IMG/VR virus record: IMGVR_UViG_3300049826_000104
Location: 1-34,656 of that record
Origin: a virus
Length of the DNA: 34,656 nt
Reading direction: 5' to 3' (one strand)
The notes under the pieces were generated by a model that searched no databases, had not been told where the DNA came from, and saw nothing but the letters and a program-made list of their open reading frames with translations. Shown here piece after piece: positions 6,913 to 13,339 of this stretch. Position numbers and translations under genes: made by a program. Within the stretch, counting starts at the first letter, position 1. Each line of letters starts with the position of its first letter.

Positions 6913-9573
6913 GTGGCTATCACCTACCAGTCGGCGGGCGCTCTCGCCTACTCGGCGTCGGCAGACGCGGCAACGATCGCACCGGCGTATCCTGCGTCGA
7001 TCGTTGCTGGTGACATGCTCGTGCTCATCGTCGGATTCAAGCCGACGGTAGCGAACACAGGCTCATTCAACGACCCCGCCGGATGGACGGCCGTCACGTC
7101 ACTGCTGTTCCAGGGTGGCTACTCGACAACGCTTGGTGCGGACACTGGTAATACGTCAATCGGTGCATGGACGAAACTAGCCGACGGTACCGAGAGTGGC
7201 TCTCTCACAGTCACTATCACTGGTGCCAATGTCGCATGGGGCCAGATATTGCGGGTTACCAGCACCGCAGGTGACCTAACCTCTACGGGCGCAACAGGTG
7301 CCGATACGTCGGCAGGCAACGTATCGATCACCATCGGGTCGATACAGATTGCCAATGGCGACTTGTGTATCGGGGCGATGTGTATCCCGACCGACATCAC
7401 TACTCCCGCACAGTTTTCTGCCGAAGCGCTCTCGCTGACAGGTACGACATTCGGCACGGCAACAGAGATCAGTGAGCCTGACAGTTCGATCGGCAACGAC
7501 ATCGGCGGGTTTATCTTCCGCGTACCCGCTACTGCGGGAACGGGTTCCGGCACTCCGACGATGACGGCGACCGCCGGTGGCACGACGACGAATGTGCGTG
7601 GTCCCGGACTCATCGTCCGACTACGTGAGTCGGGTAACCATAGTGCCTATGTCTCGCAGACAGTCACTGCCGCAGTTACTGCCGTTGCCGACGTCCCGAA
7701 CAAGAATGGCAACGTTTCTCAGACCATCACTGCCGCAGCGGTAGCCACAGCGAATGTCACAGGTTCGGGAGTCGTTCAATTCGGGACGTCACCCGCTCGT
7801 GCCACGAATACAGGCTCGGCGGCAACCACGGCATCCTTTACGCCACAAGCCAATTCACTACTAGTGGCAGTCGTCGCAACCGGTGCCGTAGCAGCACCTA
7901 TCACAACCGCTGTCACAGACTCGCTTTCGGGTTCATGGACGCTCATCCTGCGTTACAACACGAACGAGGATGCTGCGACAGAAGTATGGATGCAGGACGT
8001 CGGCGCGTCGCCTGCCGCGCGCACGGTCACGTCAACCGCTTCCGGCGCAGTCGGTCTCGATCTCAGCGTGGTGAACTTTACGGGCGCTGCTGACGTGGCG
8101 ACCCATGTATCGACTGCAGCGAAGGCAGGCACGGGCGCAACGTCCCTCACGCGGGCACTCACTCCGACCGCCAGTCAGGGATATATCGTCGGTGCGATTT
8201 CGTATGTCGTTGCCGGACAATCGTGGACGGCGAATGCAGCGACGTCGATTGCTGCGCCGTTCGGTACGACCAACGACGGCACGAATGGTTGTACGCATGC
8301 CGAGTTCATTAGCGCTAACCGCACTGTCGCTACGGTCGCACAGACACTAGGTTTCACGAATACCGCTGTTGCGACTAACGGTGTCGTCGTTGAGATTCTC
8401 GGATCGACTGGTGCGAAGACAGGCGATGTCAGCCAGACCATCACTGCTGCAGCCACAGTCACGGCAATCGAAGGACTGTACGGCAACGTCAGTCAGACGG
8501 TCACTGCTGCAGTCACGGCGTCGGCGTCGGTCGGTGGTGGTGGCAGTAAGACAGGCGACGTCAGCCAGACCATCACTGCTGCAGCCACAGTCGCGGGTGT
8601 ATCAGGTGATGTCGGCAACGTCAGTCAGACAATCACAGCGGGCGCAACGGTTGTCGGTGTCAAGGGTGCGATAGCCGGTACGACGCAGACGGTTACTGCA
8701 GCGGTCACGGCTGCAGGTGTATCGGGCGATGTCGGTAACGTCACTCAGACCGTTACTGCCGCAAGCACTGTCGCGGCACAGACAGCAGGATTCGCGAACG
8801 TCAGTCAGACCATTACCGCAGCGGTCACGGCGTCTGCCTCGACAACCGGTGCGAAGACAGGTGATGTCAGTCAGACCATCACTGCTGCAGCGACTGTCGC
8901 GGCAATAGTCGCGAGGACAGGCGATGTCTCGCAGGCGATCACGGCAGGATCGATCGCAACTGCTGTCGTCAATCGTTACGCCGTAGTCACTCTCACGCAG
9001 ACGGCGGGGGTGGTTGCGAGCGCGACGGTCGGCCCGGTCGCCGCAGTCACGGCCACGGTCACGGCCGGTGCAGTAGCGAGCGCAATGGTCGGCGTGTACA
9101 CGGGCACCACGGCAACGATCACGGCCGGTGCGGTTGCCGCTGCCAGCGTGGCCGGTGGCGCGAAGTCCGGTGATGTCGCTGCCACGGTGACCGCTTCCGT
9201 CACGGCAACCATGGCCCGGCAAGTGGTCGCAGACGTCGCCACGTCTGTTGCTGCCAGCGTCATTGCGACTACCCGGCAAGACCACCGGGGCAGCGTTTCT
9301 CAGAGCCTTACAGCGGCATCTACGGTCGCGGCTCGGGCCGGACTGTTTACGAGCGTGACAGCGCAGACAGTCGCAACGGCACTCGCGATAGCCGTTGTGT
9401 CACACGAGAACACGTATGGCACAGGATGGACAGGTGTCGGCACTCCACCGGGCTCACGTACAGGGGTCGGCCAATCGTCGTACGCTCGCACTGGAAGGGG
9501 AACCGCGCCCGATGGTCGCGCAGGTTTCGGCTCGGTTGGCACGGCGTACGACTCCGAGAGGGACGGTGACTAA
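6913..9573 (+). CDS. Large repetitive fibre-like structural protein (886 aa)
   Basis: A GTG start at 6913 behind an excellent GGGAGGTAGAGA. Residues 1 to ~240 form a Thr/Ala/Gly-rich beta domain. Two degenerate repeats (AYVSQTVTAAVTAV and GNVSQTITAAAV) then precede a second, related beta domain at about residues 283-500. Residues 502-831 contain sixteen tandem units of 20-22 residues with core GDVSQTITAAATVA. The tail is Gly/Arg/Tyr-rich with Thr-Gly pairs. Such composition fits an elongated virion fibre. It lies between capsid and connector genes, not after the tape measure, so it could be a head fibre. The neighbouring glycosyltransferase could act on its many Thr/Ser residues (inference). 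Confidence 0.75.
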   Translation: MAITYQSAGALAYSASADAATIAPAYPASIVAGDMLVLIVGFKPTVANTGSFNDPAGWTAVTSLLFQGGYSTTLGADTGNTSIGAWTKLADGTESGSLTVTITGANVAWGQILRVTSTAGDLTSTGATGADTSAGNVSITIGSIQIANGDLCIGAMCIPTDITTPAQFSAEALSLTGTTFGTATEISEPDSSIGNDIGGFIFRVPATAGTGSGTPTMTATAGGTTTNVRGPGLIVRLRESGNHSAYVSQTVTAAVTAVADVPNKNGNVSQTITAAAVATANVTGSGVVQFGTSPARATNTGSAATTASFTPQANSLLVAVVATGAVAAPITTAVTDSLSGSWTLILRYNTNEDAATEVWMQDVGASPAARTVTSTASGAVGLDLSVVNFTGAADVATHVSTAAKAGTGATSLTRALTPTASQGYIVGAISYVVAGQSWTANAATSIAAPFGTTNDGTNGCTHAEFISANRTVATVAQTLGFTNTAVATNGVVVEILGSTGAKTGDVSQTITAAATVTAIEGLYGNVSQTVTAAVTASASVGGGGSKTGDVSQTITAAATVAGVSGDVGNVSQTITAGATVVGVKGAIAGTTQTVTAAVTAAGVSGDVGNVTQTVTAASTVAAQTAGFANVSQTITAAVTASASTTGAKTGDVSQTITAAATVAAIVARTGDVSQAITAGSIATAVVNRYAVVTLTQTAGVVASATVGPVAAVTATVTAGAVASAMVGVYTGTTATITAGAVAAASVAGGAKSGDVAATVTASVTATMARQVVADVATSVAASVIATTRQDHRGSVSQSLTAASTVAARAGLFTSVTAQTVATALAIAVVSHENTYGTGWTGVGTPPGSRTGVGQSSYARTGRGTAPDGRAGFGSVGTAYDSERDGD
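8416..9405 (+). repeat. Sixteen-unit 60-66-bp coding tandem repeat
   Basis: Sixteen in-frame units fill 990 bases without gaps. Unit lengths are 22, 22, 22, 20, 20, 20, 20, 21, 21, 20, 20, 21, 20, 21, 20 and 20 codons. The first nine units keep the xVSQTITAAxTV core closely. Later ones diverge to xVTATVTAGAVAS and then recover in unit 15 (SVSQSLTAAST). The gradient suggests expansion by unequal recombination from one side. Confidence 0.9.
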
Positions 9574-10410
9574 GTGACAGTTTTCGTCGGTGGTATCGAA
9601 CGCCTCACGTATCAAGTATTCAATGAGGCGCTCGCACCGGTCGATCCGTCGACCATCGAACTTCACGTGTTCCTGCCCAACGGTACGGAAGTCACTCCAC
9701 CGCTAGTCGTTTCGCCGACAGGCTCACCAACGGGAAACTTCAAGTACGACTATCCAACGACGACAGTCGGTCGCATGACTGGCTACTGGCTCACGACGAA
9801 TCCGAAAACGTTGCGCGGGTTCACGTTCGAGGTACTGCCGACTGACTCGCAGAATATCGTCAGCATCGATGACATGAAGGTGTATCTCAACAAGGACGTC
9901 ACGTTGCACACGGACGACGACGAACTGTACGAGATGCTACGTGTGTCAACGGAAATCATCAACGATCGTGCAGGCACGACGGCGCGCACGACGATTGTCG
10001 ACGAACGCAAGCCGAATGGCATGAGTCTGTGGCTGTCGAATCCGCCTGTGATCCAAGTGCTTTCGATCGTGCCGTATCTCTACTATGGCGCGATTGTTCC
10101 GGTCAACTTCACGACACTTGAGAAGGATTCGGGCAGAGTCGAAAGACTCGACGCGTTCGGATTCTTCGATGGTCCGTACAAGGTGACTTACATCGCCGGT
10201 CGCGAGATCATGCCTGCGTCGCTCACGCATGCGAGCAAGGAAATCGTGCGCCACTTGTGGGAGACTCAGCGCGGTGGGCTCGCGCAGAACATTGTGCCGT
10301 ACGACCCGCAGGATGAAGAAATGTTCGTTGTCTCGGGTCGCGAATACACAGTCCCAAGAAGGGTTCTCGAACTCATTCAACCCGAGTCGAGAGGACCGCG
10401 AGTCGCATGA
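9574..10410 (+). CDS. Head-tail connector (gp6-like) with N-terminal beta domain
   Basis: A GTG at 9574 directly abuts the fibre-gene stop. Residues 1 to ~92 look like an immunoglobulin-like beta domain (TVFVGGIERLTYQVF, then YWLTTNPKTLRGFTFEVLPTD). From residue ~95 the sequence becomes a typical helical HK97 gp6-type adaptor: SIDDMKVYLNKD, DDELYEMLRVSTEIINDRAG and a C-terminal helix around SLTHASKEIVRHLWETQR. Adaptors form the ring under the portal. The added beta domain could project from the neck. The gene ends in an ATGA overlap with the next. Confidence 0.8.
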   Translation: MTVFVGGIERLTYQVFNEALAPVDPSTIELHVFLPNGTEVTPPLVVSPTGSPTGNFKYDYPTTTVGRMTGYWLTTNPKTLRGFTFEVLPTDSQNIVSIDDMKVYLNKDVTLHTDDDELYEMLRVSTEIINDRAGTTARTTIVDERKPNGMSLWLSNPPVIQVLSIVPYLYYGAIVPVNFTTLEKDSGRVERLDAFGFFDGPYKVTYIAGREIMPASLTHASKEIVRHLWETQRGGLAQNIVPYDPQDEEMFVVSGREYTVPRRVLELIQPESRGPRVA

Positions 10411-10892
10411 GTGACACCGTGCTCGACACACTCGAAGCGCTCGTGAGCGCGTGCCTTGTTGAGACACAGGCAGGCCGCACGCTCGAAGGTGTGAGCATAA
10501 GCGACGGCGCCGCAGTCACTTCCGCTGATCAGGGCAACAGGCTGTTCATCGGCATGACAGTCGATGATCCCACACTTGCGATCGAGGCAAGTGACATCGG
10601 GGAAAATCTTCCGGGAGTAGTGGAGTCGGAGTCGTTCGCGATTCTCTGTGTGGCAGAAGCGTGGTCGGGCGAGACAAGCGATCAGACAACGCGACGGGCT
10701 CGAGCCTCGCAGACCTATCGAGCAGTGCGAGCACTGTTGCGCCCGAACACAACTGGCATCACTCTCGGCGTGCAGCAACTCGCATCCGCTCGTGTCGGAT
10801 CGTGGAGTATGCGGCAATCGCAGACGTCGAAAGGGCTCGTCGTAACGATCGAGTTCCGTATCGAGTGCATGGCGCGTCCAGTCGTCATCTAG
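10407..10892 (+). CDS. Tail terminator / head-tail completion protein (putative)
   Basis: A 161-residue protein beginning at an ATGA overlap with the connector. It has an N-terminal helix (MSDTVLDTLEALVSACL) and alternating beta-alpha segments with an RRARASQTYRAVRALL helix, resembling the gpU/minor-capsid type proteins that cap the tail tube and join it to the head. Synteny (after the adaptor, before the major tail protein) is the main support; the sequence motifs are weak. Confidence 0.6.
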   Translation: MSDTVLDTLEALVSACLVETQAGRTLEGVSISDGAAVTSADQGNRLFIGMTVDDPTLAIEASDIGENLPGVVESESFAILCVAEAWSGETSDQTTRRARASQTYRAVRALLRPNTTGITLGVQQLASARVGSWSMRQSQTSKGLVVTIEFRIECMARPVVI

Positions 10893-10907
10893 CAGAAAGG
10901 GTTCGAC

Positions 10908-11219
10908 ATGGCAGCGAAGGAAACTCCCACCGTACCAACGGAACTCGCAGCGTTCCAGGCCGCACAGGTGGCAGAGTGGGGCGTGTACACGGCGAAGTAT
11001 GCAATCAACATCGACGGCGTGCGCGCATTCAACGAGGGCGACGCGGTGCCGGTCAGTCACGTCACGCGTGGCCTTGTCTCGCGGAACGATGTCACCGAGG
11101 GACGACTTGACGACGCGGGTAGGCCGGTGCCGGTGGTGCGTCCGTTCGGTGCCGACGCGCAGCCGCTCGCAGCCGATGTCGCCGCAGCGGAGCAGGCGAA
11201 CAGAGAGGCAGGGTTGTAA
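10908..11219 (+). CDS. Unknown head-tail region protein (103 aa)
   Basis: The ATG at 10908 follows AGAAAGGGTTCGAC. The core EWGVYTAKYAINIDGVRAFN and EGDAVPVSHVTR looks like a small beta domain; the C-terminus is Ala/Glu-rich and helical. Similar short proteins occur between connector and tail-tube genes in actinophages, but the function is not established. The codons for Val-Tyr-Thr contain one of the dispersed GTGTACAC sites. Confidence 0.6.
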   Translation: MAAKETPTVPTELAAFQAAQVAEWGVYTAKYAINIDGVRAFNEGDAVPVSHVTRGLVSRNDVTEGRLDDAGRPVPVVRPFGADAQPLAADVAAAEQANREAGL

Positions 11220-11222
11220 GCG

Positions 11223-11558
11223 ATGGCAACCTATGCGGCGCAAGCCATTCCGAAGGCCGGACTCAATGCGACGTACAACGCAGCGGCCGGTGGTGGGGAC
11301 CGTGTCCCGCCCGGATCGGTACTGCACATCAAGAATGCCAATGGAGCGGCGCTGACAGCAACACTTGTCACGCTCGACAACGCAGATGGCGATCTCGCAG
11401 TCACTGATCGTGCGTCAAGTTCCATTGCTGCCACAACGGGAATGGCGTTCATCGCCGTTCCGAGAGCATGGCCCTACGTCGACCCGGCAGACGGTCTCGT
11501 CGGAGTGTCATGGTCGGTCTCAGCGTCCGTCACGTTCGCCGTAATCAGCGCACCCTAG
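11223..11558 (+). CDS. Small beta-rich virion protein (putative decoration)
   Basis: A 111-residue protein rich in Ala, Thr, Val and Gly with no charged core and no membrane segment, including GDRVPPGSVLHIKNANG and AFIAVPRAWPYVDPADG. It reads as a small beta-sandwich, as in phage decoration or tail-associated proteins. It lies 3 bases after the preceding stop and is followed by TAGGAGG, the ribosome site of the major tail gene. The assignment is by character and context only. Confidence 0.55.
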   Translation: MATYAAQAIPKAGLNATYNAAAGGGDRVPPGSVLHIKNANGAALTATLVTLDNADGDLAVTDRASSSIAATTGMAFIAVPRAWPYVDPADGLVGVSWSVSASVTFAVISAP

Positions 11559-11567
11559 GAGGATGCA

Positions 11568-12149
11568 ATGCCTGCAACGACTGCAACCCCAACGTTGCTC
11601 ACCGATCCTGGCTATCTGTTCTGGGCGCCGACGGCGACGTCGATTCCGTCGAACACGGTCGCGGGCAGCGTGTTTACTGACTCATGGGCTGGCCCGTGGG
11701 TGAATCTCGGTGCGACAGAGGACGGCTCGCAATTCGAGTACGACCTGTCCGTCGAAGCGATCAGCGTCGCCGAGTTCCTCGACCCGATTCGCTACGTCAC
11801 CACGGGACGTGCCGGAACGATTGCGTTCAACCTTGCGTCGTACACGCTCGCGAACCTCGCGAAGGCGCTCAACGGTGGAGCACTGTCGGTCGTAAGTGGT
11901 TCCGGCGCAACGCAGTTGAACAGACTGCGACCGCCCACGCCCGGCAGCGAGGTTCGCGCGATGATCGGATGGGAGTCGCTCGACAACACCACGAGACTCA
12001 TCTGCTACCAGACGCTTTCGTCGGGCAAGGTCGCGAGTGCGTTCAAGAAAGCGCCGAGTTTCGCTGTCATCCCGACGTCATGGAACCTTGAGGTTCCTGC
12101 GTCCGGCATCCCGTTCGAGTTCTACTCTGCTGGAACGGCGAGGGCATAG
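11568..12149 (+). CDS. Major tail tube protein
   Basis: The ATG at 11568 follows TAGGAGGATGCA, the strongest ribosome site in this block. The 193-residue product has the tail-tube pattern: an early LTDPGYLFWAPTAT, WVNLGATEDGSQFEYDLSVE (gpV-like), VEFLDPIRY-like centre and a final PFEFYSAGTARA. It is directly followed by the two tail-assembly chaperone frames and the tape measure, the canonical order. It would form the hexameric rings of the tail tube. Confidence 0.85.
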   Translation: MPATTATPTLLTDPGYLFWAPTATSIPSNTVAGSVFTDSWAGPWVNLGATEDGSQFEYDLSVEAISVAEFLDPIRYVTTGRAGTIAFNLASYTLANLAKALNGGALSVVSGSGATQLNRLRPPTPGSEVRAMIGWESLDNTTRLICYQTLSSGKVASAFKKAPSFAVIPTSWNLEVPASGIPFEFYSAGTARA

Positions 12150-12151
12150 TC

Positions 12152-12592
12152 ATGCGAAAGTACGTGTCCAAGAAGCCGACTGCGCAGCCTGCACCGGTCA
12201 CGTTCGATCTTGACGAAACGACATACATCTGTCGCGAGTTGGGTCCGCTGGAACTCAGCGAGATCGCACGACTCCACAACACACCGGCAGACTCGCCCGA
12301 AGCAATGGCGTTCATGGCCGAGTTTTTCGAGATGATCCTGGGCGCCAGTCAGTATCGCGACTTCCGGCGTAACTCAGCACGTTTCGAGACTCAGCCGGAA
12401 GTGTTCGTGGAGATCATTCAAGGGATCTTCGAGGATATGACGAACCGCCCTACTGTGCCGCCGTCCGACTCATCGGATGGGCGGGAGAACACTGGGACGA
12501 ACTCAACGGCCGATTCCTCCTCTCGGGCAATGGAATTACTGCAGGGTCGGCCGGACTTACAGCAGGCTGTATTGCAGGCGCAGAAGCACTGA
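12152..12592 (+). CDS. Tail assembly chaperone, first frame (G-like)
   Basis: A 146-residue product with an N-terminal basic and proline part, then a helical core (LGPLELSEIARLHN, AMAFMAEFFEMILGASQYRDF, EVFVEIIQGIFEDM) as in siphovirus gpG-type chaperones that load the tape measure protein before tube growth. After residue ~100 this frame becomes low-complexity (Ser, Asp, Asn, Thr), whereas the -1 frame is protein-like there. The longer product is therefore probably made by frameshifting, and the last ~46 residues of this frame may be used only in the short form. Confidence 0.8.
   Translation: MRKYVSKKPTAQPAPVTFDLDETTYICRELGPLELSEIARLHNTPADSPEAMAFMAEFFEMILGASQYRDFRRNSARFETQPEVFVEIIQGIFEDMTNRPTVPPSDSSDGRENTGTNSTADSSSRAMELLQGRPDLQQAVLQAQKH
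12373..12592 (+). other. Programmed -1 frameshift zone of the chaperone genes
   Basis: The -1 frame has a stop at 12370-12372 and then stays open to 12828. From about 12451 it reads RLIGWAGEHWDELNGRF and continues without a break into the downstream chaperone frame. The shift must therefore occur between 12373 and 12592, best near 12440-12465 where the zero frame loses protein character. The stretch holds CCGCCCT (12445-12451) and CCGCCG, but no textbook X XXY YYZ heptamer. Confidence 0.7.
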
Positions 12593-12603
12593 CGATTGAG
12601 CAG

Positions 12604-12828
12604 GTGTGCGATGTCGTGTACACGATTCTCGTTGACGAGGTCAAGACACGCACGCTTGCGGATCGACAGATTGCGGCTCTGTACAACGTATTCGGTGAAG
12701 GTGTCACGGCACTACCTAACCTCTACGAGGAGCGTGAGCAATTCGACAAGTGGCTGTACACAGAGGAAATCGAGGTTGACGAACAACAGTCGATCCTGTT
12801 GCGTGCACTCGGACTGAGAGAGAGGTGA
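12604..12828 (+). CDS. Tail assembly chaperone, second frame (T-like extension)
   Basis: The reading frame is -1 relative to the upstream chaperone and open back to 12373. A GTG at 12604 is the only nearby start and has no good ribosome site, so it is probably expressed mainly as a G-T fusion of about 220 residues. The visible part is helical and acidic (TIEQVCDVVYTILVDEVK, DRQIAALYNVFGEG, EIEVDEQQSILLRALGL), as expected for the T region that contacts tail tube subunits. Gene order before the tape measure supports this. Confidence 0.8.
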   Translation: MCDVVYTILVDEVKTRTLADRQIAALYNVFGEGVTALPNLYEEREQFDKWLYTEEIEVDEQQSILLRALGLRER

Positions 12829-12831
12829 ATC

Positions 12832-13338
12832 GTGATCGAGGTATCTGTCGATGCGTCAGTCGGTCGCGAGTTGGCTTCCCTCTCAAGGAAACTCAAGGCC
12901 GCTAGCAGGGAACTACCGAAGGACATGCGAAAGTCGTTGCGCAAGGCGGCATCTCCCGCGCTCGCGAAGGGACGTGCCGCTGCTCGCGACTTGCCCTCTC
13001 GCAGTGCAGGTCAGCGCAGGGATTCGCAGGGACGGTTCGCTCGTGACGTTCGGCCGAGCCTGCGTCGCGAGATCGCACGTGTGATGCGCACACAGATCAC
13101 GACACGCGGTGGCGAGACATCGTTGCGCATCGGCGTTCCTAAGAAACCGCTGGGCACGCGAGGTAGGTTGCCGCAGTTGATGAATCGCGGTGTCTGGCGT
13201 CACCCGGTCTACGGTAGCGACCGGTGGGTCGATCAGCGCAGTAGGCCAGGATGGTTCGACAACGTGATGAGGACCGAAGCGCCGCAGGTCGGACGCAGCA
13301 TCGAAGCCGTGCTCGATGAGTTCGAGAAGCGGGTGTGA
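12832..13338 (+). CDS. HK97 gp10-like tail completion / minor structural protein
   Basis: A GTG at 12832 behind GAGAGAGGTGA. The 168-residue basic protein starts with VSVDASVGRELASLSRKLKA and ends with WRHPVYGSDRWVDQ, RPGWFDNVM and a terminal helix, the pattern of the gp10-like family of neck or tail-completion proteins (the H-P-V-x-G and R-P-x-W-F elements are characteristic). In most phages this gene precedes the tail tube gene; here it lies between the chaperones and the tape measure, a relocated position. Confidence 0.65.
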   Translation: MIEVSVDASVGRELASLSRKLKAASRELPKDMRKSLRKAASPALAKGRAAARDLPSRSAGQRRDSQGRFARDVRPSLRREIARVMRTQITTRGGETSLRIGVPKKPLGTRGRLPQLMNRGVWRHPVYGSDRWVDQRSRPGWFDNVMRTEAPQVGRSIEAVLDEFEKRV

Positions 13339-13339
13339 A

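Noticed and set aside
8602-9285. A 227-codon minus-strand frame over the repeats
   Set aside because: Its Cys/Arg/Asp repeats are only the mirror of the tandem coding repeat in the plus-strand fibre gene.
8416-9405. CRISPR-like spacing of repeats
   Set aside because: The repeats are in-frame codons of one protein, not palindromic, and there are no unique spacers of constant length.
12322-12328. GTTTTTC as the slippery site of the chaperone genes
   Set aside because: It lies upstream of a stop codon (12370-12372) in the -1 frame, so shifting there would end translation at once.
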